From: Membranipora membranacea
Taxonomy: Eukaryota > Bryozoa > Gymnolaemata > Cheilostomatida > Membraniporidae
Direction of reading: 5' to 3'
NCBI GenBank assembly: GCA_914767715.1
Contig: OU612075.1
Span: 18,540,001-18,604,000, forward strand
DNA length: 64,000 nt
A program made the position numbers and the translations under genes. Each line of letters begins with the position of its first letter. Positions within the stretch are counted from its first letter, which is position 1. The notes under the pieces were generated by a model. That model was not told the DNA's origin. It saw nothing but the letters and a program-made list of their open reading frames with translations, and did no database searches. Below, one piece after another: positions 12,046 to 23,872 of this stretch.

Positions 12046-13237
12046 ACCCGTAGCAGACAACTCCAATTTGTACTTCAACAGACATTCTGATGCGTTAAAA
12101 GTGCTCAGATAGCTGTATATGCAAGTTTGAGGCATCACATCATCAAATTCCTTACAAACATTATCAAACCAAAGTGAATAGTTGTAATGTGATGCCACAA
12201 ACTCGCACTTGCAGCCATCTAAGGAGTAAGAACCTAAATTATGTTCGGGTATACATAAAAAAGTATCATGTGAAATTGCTTTTATAAACATAGTTTTGGC
12301 AATCAGACATTACATGTATTTCGTCTGCCGCATTATGGGCATTGATTTTTGCTTATTGAAATATTATAGAAGAACTACTGATCTTTCAATTCCAACATAG
12401 CTCACCATGTCGTAAAATACAACCTCATTAAATGACAATTGATATCTGAAACCTGGGAACTTGAATTGTTTTTCATATTATGTATGTTAATGATGGCCTT
12501 CTCCAATGGATTTGCCCCGGTTTTGGAGCACCTCTACAACATCAAAAAATATACTACATCAGGGTATTATGTTATATTCGCTGCAGGGTGCCAAAGTATA
12601 GCGTTATGTGGTCTAGAAAAAAATTGAGAGAAATTGAATTGAATTCAATGCACTCCACTGTGCAATCAAAATGGTTTTGACGCCACCACCAGCATCATTT
12701 GCGACGCAGCAAACAGCAGAGTTGTCGAGTTAAGTAGGTGATACTGTTTACCTGAAATGACCCTTGCAAAAAATCTTCATGTATTAAAATGAGCAACCAG
12801 ATACACTACTCCGGCTTGAGCTTCTTGAAGACCTGTTCATGGTTTCGTTCGATCCAATGAGTAGATTTGATTCTTGCAATTTTAGCATTGTTCTAGTATC
12901 GCGTTTGATTTTTATTAGTTTCTTTGATCTTGAAATCTACAAATACACTCACACCAGTACCTTGTGATTCAAATTGATATGATAAGTTATACCATGGTTC
13001 TATAATCAAATGACGATTGGTAAATGATACATCTTCAACTTGGCAACTTTTTCAGCTAGTGTTGCTGAATCTATTGATTGCAGAGATCATCATAAATAGA
13101 GTTTCTACTTCCAAAAATGATCTAATTTTCAATATACACGCCTCCGTATATTTAAAATTAAACAATAAAATGAAACAGATCAGAGCAAAAATCGGCAGCA
13201 ACAATGTTTCCTTCATGTCAAGCAAGTTCATATTCAA
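12046..13237 (-). pseudogene. Putative secreted cysteine-rich protein, broken or partly resolved
   Basis: I do not recognise the family. From 13237 the minus strand opens with a strong signal peptide (MKETLLLPIFALICFILLF, starting a few codons in). It then stops at TGA near 13052, after which the same frame continues with KSCQVEDVSFTNRHLIIEPW and about 30 more residues. Further down, 12291-12043 encodes a Cys-rich stretch (GCKCEFVASHYNYSLWFD, then seven more half-cystines or so) ending in a stop. Whether the TGA is a nonsense mutation or lies in a small intron is unclear. Together they look like exons of one secreted protein, but no family was recognised and the intervening 12300-12900 gives no clean exon. 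Confidence 0.35.
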
Positions 13238-13239
13238 AC

Positions 13240-15019
13240 AAGAAAAGAAATGTAGGGGCGCTCATATCAGGTTCCTTGACCAGAAAGCTCACCATCAAGG
13301 TTGCGCTGTCAGCTGTCTCTTTCAAGCAGATTGTCTTAGTTTAATTGTGCCCTGTCAATAATTACTGCAATTACATGCATACTTTTAACATAGAGCTCGC
13401 CTGTCGTAAATTCATGATCACACTGTTTGGACAATTCCAACAGTAAACGGGGATGATGCTGTTATGATATAAAAAATACAGATCCGCAGCACTAGTACTC
13501 ATGAGTTTGGTCTTGTCAGGTTCTAGATTTTTCAGTTCACCAACTCAACATGTAACTACCCCCAATAGCTGTGACATCTGTAGGGGTAACAGTATATTGT
13601 TAACAGTGATAACATGGCAAATCTGAAAACATTCCGCATATTCATTACCATGTTGACTGATATAAACAAGGTGCCCCTCCTCAATATTTAATTTATATCT
13701 CAAGAACTTAATAAACATAATTCCTACATCTCAACTTTTGGTAACCTATCACATTCATTCATAAACATGATCTAGGGAAACCCAATTAGTCCATTGTTGT
13801 AGAGTTAAGTTTCATATAAATACTATGTGTATATATATCATGTATATATATATATATATATATATAGACATACAAATCTATAACAGAGGAACATGTATGG
13901 TCCTTGAATCATTCCGCTCCTAACTGATAAGGGCCCAAAACTCAATTCAAACCAATTCAAAACATGGGAAAAAGTGTAGATTGATTTTATCGATTAAATA
14001 CGTTTTCACTGTTCAATTATATTGGATCAGTTTTTACCCAGTTCAGAATATGTTTGAACCGGTTACCTTATTTCCAAACAGTCTCATGACATTTTTTATG
14101 TACTTAGGAATAGAAGCGAGACAATTTTTTGCAGGTGATTTTTAGAGTGGCTGAGCTACATTAGAGAGTGTGCCTATCTCTGAAACCTTTCTCTCAGAGA
14201 CTATGATGACACAAACTGTTGATTTAGTGTTTGAAAACTCATTGATTATACCATTATAATTGCAGTCACATCAAAAAACATCAAATGTTAGATGGAACTT
14301 TTCCTGTTTCACTGCTTAACAATATAATAATTGTGTACCATCTTTTCGCCTGCAAAAAGAGGCATTTTACCGCTTAAGTCACTAAAGTTGAAAAGCTATT
14401 CATAATAATTCTAAGCTAGATTTTTCATTTAACTCAGTGATAAGTATCAATGAAAACGATTGATATTGATAATGTTGAATGTTCAATGTCTAGTAATCAA
14501 AAATTTTTACGAGTGTTTTTAATAATGAATTTTTATTATTATAATTATCAGCTAGTTGTCTATCCATGGAGAGAGAGGAGACAACTGGTGTTTGATTAAA
14601 AAGCATTAAAATCGCTATCTGATTATTCCGCCTGTAACATGTCAAATTGCAAGTCATATTGCTTTTTGGATGATGGAACCATATTCTGAATGGACAATTT
14701 GGAAATGAATTTGTCTAAATTGAAAGACTTAAGGAGCGAGGATTTTGAGCAACGTTTGTTTGTCAGGATTTTTCTAAAAAGGCTTCACCACTCGGCAGCA
14801 ACAGCCGGCATAACGATAACCAGCGTGAAATTATCAGATCTGTATTTCAACAGAACTTTGCCGTTCGATATGCTGTCCAACTGTTAGTTTCAACTGTGTC
14901 CCCAATCTTATAAAAAATATCATATTAGAGAGTTTGATGGTGCAGGCAGTGTTGCGTACTAAATGCATTTTAAGTACTCAGTTCCATTAAACACTCATAC
15001 AACTTCCTGAGGTGCAATG
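13240..15019. other. Intergenic, AT-rich, TA microsatellite
   Basis: No gene recognised. A (TA)n run lies at about 13833-13865. A 65-codon ORF at 14690-14887 has no recognised domain and no supporting splice context. Confidence 0.5.
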
Positions 15020-15129
15020 GGTGTTATAAGACCTGTGGCAGGTGCTGTATGGAACACAACAAAACTGTATAGGCCTTGAGTGCTGTAAGACGTGTCCCAT
15101 ACAGCACAGGCCACACGTCTTACAACACC
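15020..15129. repeat. Foldback element, 33-bp arms
   Basis: The left arm (15020-15052, GGTGTTATAAGACCTGTGGC...) is the reverse complement of the right arm (15097-15129, ...CACGTCTTACAACACC) with few mismatches. A third partial copy, TGCTGTAAGACGTGT, lies between them at about 15080-15095. Likely a small palindromic DNA element. Confidence 0.8.
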
Positions 15130-15454
15130 TGTTGCCAGCGCCTGTTTTTAATGCCCATTCAGAACAGCATAAATTTTTGTAATGCAAATTCCATCGGTTA
15201 TTAAAAATGGCGTGATGCTAACTTTTGTCAAGGTTGATAAATCCCATGAGAAGATAAGGCATATTGCCAAACCTAACTTAAATGGTTGAGATCAAGTGTA
15301 TTACCAACTCATTGGTTCATTGATAACAGTTGGGTTTTGCTATGATTCCCACTCTCCCTGTATTCTCTTTTTTATTATAGGGAGTTGCCTTTTTTTGGAG
15401 TTATCAAGTATCAGTTGGGGCGAAACATAATATGGGCATTGAGTATAGGCAGGA

Positions 15455-15556
15455 GCAGCGGACTAAAGACCCAAAAATCAGCGGAACATAGACCCATACG
15501 GAACATAGATCCGAACGGAACATAGACCTGCACCCGGTCATATGACTATCACGTGA
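15455..15556 (+). promoter_or_regulatory. Upstream repeat array of MEAF6
   Basis: CGGACTAAAGACCC is followed by three CGGAACATAGAYC units (15482, 15499, 15516) and then GCACCCGGTCATATGAC. The order and orientation match the array upstream of the S28 gene (4417-4323 in gene sense). A CACGTGATG E-box-like site follows at about 15550. It lies about 215 bases before the MEAF6 ATG. A promoter role is inference. Confidence 0.5.
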
Positions 15557-15771
15557 TGGGATTTTCTTTGAGGTTGGAGGTTGAAAAATTTAAATAGTTG
15601 GAATTCCTAAACATTGGCGAACTTCTGTGAAGCTGGGCTATACTAAGATCCCTAACATATTTTAGTTCATAGCCTGAGATTTGGTTGTATTATTTTTTGG
15701 ATTTTGTTGGATAAAGACATTTGTGTTAATTTCTTGTTTTATTCTTAATTTCATTAAGAACCTACATCACA

Positions 15772-18113
15772 ATGTCTAAGGCAGTGATCACAGACAGCAG
15801 ACAAGACCTGGTTGACTTGGTAAAGAGGAAAAATGAGCTAGCTGTAAGTTCTTTTCATACTTCTATTCTACTTAGTTTTAGTGAGGTTTTTTTGCTTTCA
15901 ATTATTATTATTATTATATTAGAATTACAATTTTCAATACATCAATCAACATAGAAAGACCCAGTAACTTCAGTCATTCAGCTCAGAAGCCACTCCCAGA
16001 AGAATAGGATTAGTAGGATATGGCTAGGGATTGACTTGAGTTATGTAAACAAGTGCAAATACTCCATTATAATCTAGAAATTCTAAGAATAAGAGTAGGC
16101 CTAGATAATAAGTAAAGTTAATTAGCTGGTTATCCTAAGTTAACTGCATAGGCCTATTAACCAACTACAACTTACTCTGTAAAAAGCTTAGTAATTAGAA
16201 GAAAGGTTTATTCTTCACTTTTAGCCTATTGATACAATAGTAACGATTTCACTCTTTCATACCACTGCTTCACCATACCACTGCTTCACCATACCATCCC
16301 GTATGCAATGAGGTATTTGCAGCTTATCCAGCTGATAGAATTTTTGTTTTGATTTGAATTAATATGCCTAGAAGGTAAGATGGCATCTCATCTTGACAAG
16401 TATAGACTGTTTTATATTTCAGGATTCACTTGCAAGTTTGGAACGTCAGATTTACAAGTTTGAAGGCAGCTACCTTGAAGATACTCAGCTCTATGGAAAC
16501 ATAATCAAAGGATGGGATAGATTTCTCTCAGTCAATAAGTAAGTCCATCTTCAGATAATGTACTTGTGTAGGGCCTATGCTTCATAAGTTGATTCTGGTA
16601 TATGGGGATCAGCATCACTCGTATAATCAGTCGGTAATTTCTCCCATCTTACTCTTTTATTCTTTTCGAACCCCACTACCCATGATGCTAAAGAAGGTGA
16701 GCTATACAGACAATAGCCTAGCTTGCCCACCCTTACCTTATACAAAGGTGCTCTAATTAGATGAGGTGATCTTAATTAATTAATGTAAGCATATTCTCAT
16801 TGGCCTCGAAAGGGGCGATGAATAGCAATAAAGCGTATATATTATATACGGTTTGAATTTTTCAGGAATACAACAGCCAACAGTAAAGCAGACAAACGAA
16901 ACAGAAAATTCAAAGAGGCAGATCGGCTTTTCTCCAAATCATCGGTTACTTCTGCTGCTGTAAGTTGTGATTGATTTCGCGGGTGTGTCTTCATCGATTT
17001 TTTTTGAGTAATTTTCTTCTGATTTATTATCCTGACCATGTGTAACTGTTAGAATATATTTGATAAGCAGAAACAAAAACTATGTAGGCCTAACATGTTT
17101 ATTGATGGAGATGTGATAAGTTTGTCCTCACATTATTTCAGCCAAATCTCTTGTATAAAAGGGTCCAAATAATAACCGAGAGTATTTTAATTTTGCACTT
17201 GAAGCTTTGTTTTTTTCTAATTATATTTCTTGCAAACACTTCTTTTGCTTTTAGGCGGTACAAGGGTTCTTAGAGCCTTATGAGCCTTCATCATCAAACA
17301 CTCAACGATCTAAAGCTGAGTCTACAGTGTCTGTGTCGCCTCCAGCCCGTAAGTTTTCAGACATTTAAACTTGTGAAGTTTCAATATCCATCATCCATGA
17401 AATCAATGAAAACTTGTCAGGGGCAAATTCAGTAACTAGGTCCCTACAAATCGGATAAAGATGCTGACACGGTTTCAACATCAAGGAAGTAAGAAGGACT
17501 AAATTTCCAGCTAGAATTTGATTTACCTACCTTTGTTTTCCTTTCACATAATTTACTGTAGACCTTCTAATAAAAATGTGGCTTTTTTATAGAGATTGTA
17601 TTTCATTAATAGATAAACGGGAAAAAATTGCAAATAAATTTAATGGTAAAACTAGTACTAGTGAAAAATAGTTTACAATAATTTTTACTGGGTTTCTTAT
17701 GTGACATCTGATTTTCTAAATATCTTCTTTTGACAATTTACTGATATTTTCACTTGGATGGAAACCTCACGTATTAAAAATCCAGGTGTCATACATTATT
17801 GCCAGATAACCTTGAACCAATAAATTTAATCTAATTTAAAATATAGAGGTTACATTTTCTATTGCAATGATGCTTTCAATTTGCCTCTTCGTTTTCAGCT
17901 GACGATGACCAGGATGAGCCAACTCCGCCTGTTAAATCTGGCAGCAGTAAAGGAAATAAGAGATCTCACTCACAAGCCACGCCTACCCATCCCACAGCTT
18001 CTAGCTCGTCCTCTAAATCTAAACTACATAAGAAACAAAAGAAGGGCAGTGGCGGTAGCACCCCATCCAGTAAAAAACTGAAGAAATCCCGTGACGGTCA
18101 TAGTAAATATTGA
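15772..18113 (+). CDS. MEAF6: MEAF6, histone acetyltransferase complex subunit
   Basis: Five coding exons join in frame: 15772-15843, 16423-16538, 16866-16959, 17255-17348 and 17899-18113, giving 196 residues, close to vertebrate MEAF6. The N-terminal Eaf6 coiled-coil region is clear: [20 protein letters not shown], then [20 protein letters not shown] (residues ~40-60), and after a short linker [24 protein letters not shown]6 is a shared subunit of the NuA4/TIP60, HBO1 and MOZ/MORF acetyltransferase complexes in the nucleus. The last exon is a basic, Ser/Lys-rich tail ([20 protein letters not shown]). ATG choice: first in-frame ATG, followed by [12 protein letters not shown], matching the family start. 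An AATAAA lies at 18328-18333. The last exon and its flanks are duplicated at 22066. Confidence 0.95.
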
Positions 18114-18327
18114 ATCACCAGATCATCTAATCGAAGCCCTAAAACTCAAAGTTTTACTTACAAAACTTCAAAAGTTGTATTGTTACAGACAACCAGTGTG
18201 CTTATAAGGTTATACATGTTTTATCCATAAATATCTTTAAAAAAACAGGCCTAATGGCGGGTTTCATTAGCTGTTGAAAGATTGTACAGTTTTGTATAAA
18301 TAACGCGTATTCTCATTCTCTGTTGAA

Positions 18328-18333
18328 AATAAA
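18328..18333 (+). terminator. MEAF6 polyadenylation signal
   Basis: AATAAA lies 215 bases after the MEAF6 stop codon, in a 3' UTR whose sequence recurs at 22281-22620 and 28081-28560. Confidence 0.5.
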
Positions 18334-19173
18334 TATACTTCTGTTATTCGAGCTTACTCAGCTTTTTTGATATAAATAATAAATATGTATTGATTAGAAA
18401 TCCTGAATTTTTTCTGGATGAATGACTGCACTTGTAGGGGACTAGTCTGCGGGCAGATTTACGCCTTGCTGTTTTTTCCAAGAAGCTGACACACTCAGTA
18501 GTGCCAATCAGACAATTATATTGTTTGGCTTATAAATCTAGAAGGGACCATCGCAAATCGATTATTTGAGACACAAGGTGTAAAATAGGGATTCAAATAC
18601 TTGAACCAGTCCCCCTCCATGAGATTGTAGCTACGGCTGTTGCCATATTATATGTATCCCAATAATATTAGCCTAAGCAATAAGACCAATAACTGACAAG
18701 TTACCTAGACATATAGAGTATATACTCATGTGACAAAGCCACATTGTTATTAGAGAGCCTACAGTAACTTCTGAGAAAAGGAAACTAAGGAACGTAAATC
18801 GAATTCTTTGAAAGAAATTTAGTCCTCATTATTGCAGAAGGCACTGTTGTATTTTTTAAGATTGTGAAATGGTAAATAAATCATATCAAACTAGCTATCA
18901 CTTATATAAAATAATGCATCATCATTTGAGCTCATGAGATCAGATTTGTTACAATAATGAAAGTTTTTCTTTTAAACAGTTGTCATGGTGGCTTGGCATT
19001 CAATAATATGCGCACCACGTTCCCGACAGTGTGGTTCATGCCTTGCCATTCTTGTTATAGCCATGGTATCACCTTGATGTTACACGATACCAAAATTGTA
19101 GATTTTCAACTTATAATATAAGTCTAAACATAACTTGACTTAGTCTACTCTTCAAAGTATGTTTTCTCAAGGA
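18334..19173. repeat. 3' flanks of MEAF6 and of the inverted lectin pseudogene, meeting tail to tail
   Basis: The first half (to about 18800) recurs downstream of the duplicated MEAF6 exon (22480-22840) and at 28480-28860. The second half (18830-19173), read on the minus strand, matches the 3' flank of the third lectin gene (33833-34200). The junction of the two duplicated blocks therefore lies near 18800-18840. No gene of its own. Confidence 0.65.
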
Positions 19174-20879
19174 CTAACAAACCTCATGAACCTCTAATTC
19201 ATGAAAGTTGAGCGACATGGGCTCAACATTATATACCTGAAAGGACACATATCTTGCAAGACGAGGAGGATCGCAGACAAATAATGTCTTGAGTGCCGTA
19301 ACCTTGCCGCTGGACTCGTCACATAATTGGTAATCGTCTCCCTTGGAGACAATATTGTTCGTCATGCCTGTTCTTACAGATGGGTTGTTTGCTCGTTCTT
19401 CTTTATCTGTGCGAAATAATAAATATAACTATAGCAATGCATAAAATATCGATAAAGTAGCTTAGGAAAACTGTTATTTTACTATAAATAACTACATAGT
19501 TGTATATCTAAGAAGCAGCATGTTTTATTTCTTGTTCCAAAACCTATACTCAGTTAGATCATAGACTGCAAGATGAACAAGAAAATGGAGTAAAATTGGA
19601 CACACCATCTGCATAATGGTGAACCCTGTTGAAGAACATCAGTGCCCACAAAGTGCAGTTCCTGTTGAGATCAACCCTCGGACTGAGAATGACTTGTTGA
19701 AAGGATGGCCGGCCTACCTACAAAAGGAATAATATAGTATAGCCTTATTGCAGCTGCCCCGTTTTTGTTGTATTTGTTTGAAAACATTAGAAGCCCGGTG
19801 AGTCATCTCACTCCAAAGAGATAAGGTTAATATTATAGCCTAACAGCCTACAACTTAGCCCAAATAGGGTAAAAATGGTGAATATCTGTTGATTCAACAG
19901 CATCACCATGTCCGGTCGGACGGGGGAAAGGGTTTAGGGCCGCGAACTAGGTTACAAAGGAGGTGTATATTCAACTTATAGCAAGTCTTGATATTGTTAT
20001 CTAATTATTTCATGACAGGCAATGGGTAAGTTAATTTTTTATTCAAAAATTAATTCCATTCGATTCATTTCCATCTTTTGTTTATTGGATTGGAAACATG
20101 ACATCAATATTCGCATGATTCTACCTCTTGCAAGAAGAGTATCATATATGATGGTGTATATCAGTTTGTGTTCGTCCGATCCAGCTATGTCCGCATTGTA
20201 AATTGCAGAATGATTGTACAAACTACACTCAGCTGTGCTGGTATCATATTGCAAAGCCGCGCATAGGTCTTGCAGCAGGCAATCGTCTACACATTGTTGC
20301 ACACAAGTAGTTATATTGCTCCCGTAAGGATAGGCATCAGCAGAGAACTCTTTTCCTGATTGCACCTCCAACTGCTTTAGTGCGATTTTGGTACTGGATG
20401 GTTCTAAAAAATTAACGCAAGCATAACGCCAATTTTCATATTATGAGACAGAAAGATAATCAGGAGATACAAGGCAGCTTACAAAAACTTTATCAGCCAT
20501 ATCCATGCATTCGCAGCGTCTTCCAAGAGGAATTATATTTTCATACAAAAACCTAATTTTTGGGCTTATTACGATAACGCCTTGCAAGTTGGCTGAGGTG
20601 AAAAAGAACTTCAAAATGGTTTGTATGTGTGCTTTATAAAGTTGGTAAAAATATCATGTGTAATGATCTCTTTCTTCTTTGTATTTGAAAGAATGAGATG
20701 CTCTAGTTCAAAACACTTTTCACATTTGTAGATGGCAGAGAAGAGTTATCCTGATGGTATATTGTTCCTGCTTCTTGTTCGAAATTGTCACTGAGCCCGA
20801 TGAAATTAATCTGCTGCCATGCCCAAGTCCAGTTGCCAACGAAAACCTGAAGTAAAAAAACAGTAATAACACAGGACAT
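19174..20879 (-). pseudogene. PAN-fucolectin gene, inverted degenerate copy
   Basis: Compared with the intact copy at 23873-27640, this minus-strand copy keeps part of exon 1 (20879 down to about 20715), exon 3 (20403-20125), a shortened exon 4 (19717-19606) and exon 5 (19406-19174). It retains the start MSCVITVFLLQVF. A deletion joins mid exon 1 to sequence normally found before exon 3, removing the rest of exon 1 and all of exon 2 and ending the frame at a TAG. Exon 4 has lost 83 bases (112 versus 195), which shifts the frame to a TGA. The third PAN module and the last fucolectin exon still read cleanly. It is most likely a recent pseudogene; transcription of remaining exons cannot be excluded. 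Confidence 0.85.
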
Positions 20880-20929
20880 TTTTAAAAAATCAGATTGAAA
20901 AATGTAAAAAATGAGTTAAGCGGATAACA

Positions 20930-21740
20930 GTTGCCGAACCTTGAACACTTTCATAATGAGAGAAAGGAGCAAACACAAAATGCGTAAGCTCAGGTTTGCA
21001 TAAATGGTTTGAATTTCTGCGCTACAACTATAAGACTAGTGTGATATCTTGCACTATGAGTTAAAGGGTCTGCTCAGGGTCGGTTGATGTTTAGGTACTG
21101 TCAAACCTCTAGCTGGCAACACAAATGTACTGAGGCATCTAACTGACCAAAATAGCAACCATTTGAGGTACATCAAAGCATAGGCCTACTTGCTCCCTCC
21201 TCCTCCTCGTCATTCCTAGCAGCGGTATGATAAATACAACCTGCGATTTAGAGCACAACACGGTGATAATTCACATTGAGGACGCCAGTACATAGTCAGG
21301 ATTTTGTTGATGAATATTGTCAAAGATGATATTGTCTACCAAATAAAATAGTGTGTAATAATGAACTCTCAGAAATCTAGTTGTCAATACTGGAAATGAA
21401 CCAAGACCTGTTTACCCAGCCAATGTGATCTTTTCGACCAATCAGATCAGATACTTGCTTCCTGTTGATGATGTCCAAACCCCTATCACATAACAATGTT
21501 ACCTCTTCACACACTCTGCACTGTAGAGCTAAAATTGTTCTGCACTCAAGACTGAAATATGAAAATTGATATTTTTAGTATTAGACTTCCTGTTCATAAT
21601 GCCAATTTTTTGTCATATTTTTCACAAGCCAGAAAAGAATATCTTTAAATTCAACAAGGTTTGGAGTAGTCATATACATTGATAACTGTGATAAACAAAA
21701 GCAGTTAGGAGGATTTAAACTTAGATTATTGATGAGACAA
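20930..21740. repeat. Left arm of a large inverted repeat
   Basis: Read on the minus strand, this is the 5' flank of the lectin pseudogene and matches 23060-23860, the 5' flank of the intact lectin gene, in the same relative order. Examples are the CTCTAAATCGCAGGTTGTAT block (reverse at about 21225-21260, direct at about 23520) and the TTTCAGTCTTGAGTGCA block. The two arms enclose the duplicated MEAF6 exon. Confidence 0.75.
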
Positions 21741-22065
21741 TGGTAACGTGTGCTGTTATGTGTGTTATGTATAGAGATTTTGACGGCAAATAACTAGTGT
21801 TTATTTTTTCATTTGATGGTCACGCATGTTATTAGGCCCTACTAGAAGAAGAGTTTTTGCGCTAATTCTAACTGTGTTTCAAATTTGACCACCGTTTGTC
21901 TAAATACTTTTTTTGACAATTTCATGATATTTTCACTAGTTATGGATGGAAACCATAAATAGCCACAATGCCATAAATAGTTGACAGATAATCTGGAATC
22001 TTTTAGAATATTAAACTTATTTTTTCTATTGCAATAATTCCTTCAATTTGTCTCCTCGCTTTCAG

Positions 22066-22280
22066 CTGGCAATGACCAGGATGAGCCAACTCCACCTGTT
22101 AAATCTGGCAGCAGTAAAGGAAATAAGAGATCTCACTCACAAGCAACATTTACCCATGCCACAGCTTCTAGCTCGTCCTCTAAATCTAAACTACATAAGA
22201 AACAAAAGAAGGGCAGTGGCGGTAGCACCCCGTCCAGTAAAAAACTGAAGAAATCACATGACGATCATAGTAAATATTGA
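22066..22280 (+). pseudogene. Duplicated terminal exon of MEAF6 (orphan or alternative exon)
   Basis: 215 bases, exactly the length of the genuine last exon (17899-18113), with the acceptor TTTCAG preserved and the reading frame fully open to TGA. It encodes the same basic tail with few substitutions (for example [18 protein letters not shown] instead of [18 protein letters not shown]). About 200 bases of the preceding intron (21850-22065) and the 3' UTR are duplicated too. Splicing from MEAF6 exon 4 (phase 1) to this exon would stay in frame, so it could serve as an alternative end. It may equally be an orphan fragment. Exons 1-4 are not duplicated in this window. Confidence 0.8.
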
Positions 22281-22853
22281 ACACGAGATCATTTAATTTA
22301 GGCCTAAAAAATTCAAATTCAATTTAAAAACGTTGAATGTTGTCTAGTTACAGACAACCTGTGTAATTATAGGGTCATACATATATGATCCATAGAATAA
22401 TCAGCCCTAATGGCGATTTCCAAGAGCTGCTGAAAGATTGTTCAGTTTGTATAAATAAAGTGTATTATTATCCTCTTTTTAAAAAAAATTCTACTTCTGT
22501 TATTCGAGCTTACCTCAACTATTTTGATATAAATAATAAATATGTATTGATTAGAAATCCTGAATGTTTTCTGGATGAATGACTGCACTCTAGTCTATCT
22601 GAAAATTGTATTGATTGGCTTGAATCTAATAGGGACCATCGCAAATCGAATATTTGAGGCACAAAATGTAAAATAGGGAAACAAATACTTGAACCAGCCC
22701 CCTCCCTGAGATTGTTGCTACGGCTGCTGCAAGATTATATGTATCCCCAATAATATTAACCAATAATTGACAAGTACCTCGACATCTAGAGTAAATACTG
22801 AGGTGCCAGCTAGAAGCTGCACAATTCTGTGGCAGTGCAACTGTCAACAATCA
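22281..22853. repeat. Duplicated MEAF6 3' flank
   Basis: Matches 18114-18720 and 28081-28860. An AATAAA lies at 22454-22459. The block continues after the inserted hairpin element (22854-22979) into the 5' flank of the intact lectin gene. Confidence 0.7.
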
Positions 22854-22979
22854 AAGAACATGTTTGTTCCTTCTGTGGTGGCGGAGGGATATTGCAAAAG
22901 TAGGGTATCGGGGTGCTGATATACCTAACTTTTGCAGTATCCCTCCGCCGCCACTACAGAACAAAATTATTCTACAACG
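22854..22979. mobile_element. Palindromic MITE, family B, copy 1
   Basis: The arms are inverse copies: TTTGTTCCTTCTGTGGTGGC on the left, the reverse of GCCGCCACTACAGAACAAA on the right, with GGAGGGATATTGCAAAAG inside. ATCA flanks both sides, and the paralogous locus near 28890 has a single ATCA with no insert, so the empty site is visible. A related element lies at 63579-63720. Confidence 0.85.
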
Positions 22980-23059
22980 ATCAGCATGGTAGCAGTTGTC
23001 AGCACTGAACTGGTGAGCAACAAATTCTCTAGCCCAATCCCAAAATTTGTTGGCGACAA

Positions 23060-23860
23060 AAAAGTTTAAGTCTAAGTTTACAAACTCATAACTGCTTTTA
23101 TTTATTACAGTTATCAATGTTTAGGACAACTCCAAACCTTGTTGGATTTATAGATATTCTTTTCTTGGTTGGGAAATGACGTAATGAACAAAGTGAAATG
23201 TATGAAAAACTTTCATTATGAACAGGATGTCTAATACAAAAAAGATCAATTTTAATATTTCAGTCTTGAGTGCATAGCGATTCTAGTTCTACAATGTTGA
23301 GTGGGTGAAAAGCTAGTGTTATGTGATAGGGTCATGAACATCAGCAGCAGGGTCCAATTAGCCAATGTGTTGGCACTGATCTAGTTAGTCAAAATTCAAA
23401 ACAGATCATATTGGCTAGGTAAACAGGACTTGGAACTAGGCTTGGAGCAATTAAATTCTTAATTCTAATTAAAAGCACGGCGCACAGCCATCCTCGATGT
23501 GAATTATCACCGTGTTGTGCTCTAAATCGCAGGTTGTATTTATCATCCCGCTGCTAGGAATGACGAGGAGGATGAGGCAGCAAATATGCTTTGATGTACC
23601 TCAGATGGTTGCTATCTTGGTAAGTTAGATGCCTCTGTTCATTGTGCTTCCAGCTAGGGGTGTTGCAGCACCTCAACATCAACTGATTCTACTCAGAACC
23701 TTCAACTGATAGTGCAAGATATCACACTTATAGTAGTACCGGAGAAATTCAAACCGTTTATGCAAAACTGAGCTTTTGTGTTTGCTCCTTTCTCACATTA
23801 TGAAAGTGTTTGAGGTTCGGCGATTGTTATCCGCATAACTCATTTTTGCATTTTTCAATA
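23060..23860. repeat. Right arm of the large inverted repeat; 5' flank of the lectin gene
   Basis: Matches the reverse of 20930-21740 and also the direct 5' flank of the third lectin gene (29060-29400 and 30150-30490, there split by about 700 extra bases). No coding sequence is seen. Confidence 0.7.
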
Positions 23861-23872
23861 TGTTTTTTTCAA

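Noticed and set aside
12439-12680. Possible transposon-derived ORF (RVPKYSVMWSRKKLREIE)
   Set aside because: The motif is not specific enough to assign to any family.
23810-23872. Upstream in-frame ATG for the lectin gene
   Set aside because: Would put 21 residues before the hydrophobic signal segment; the ATG at 23873 is shared with the inverted copy and fits a signal peptide.
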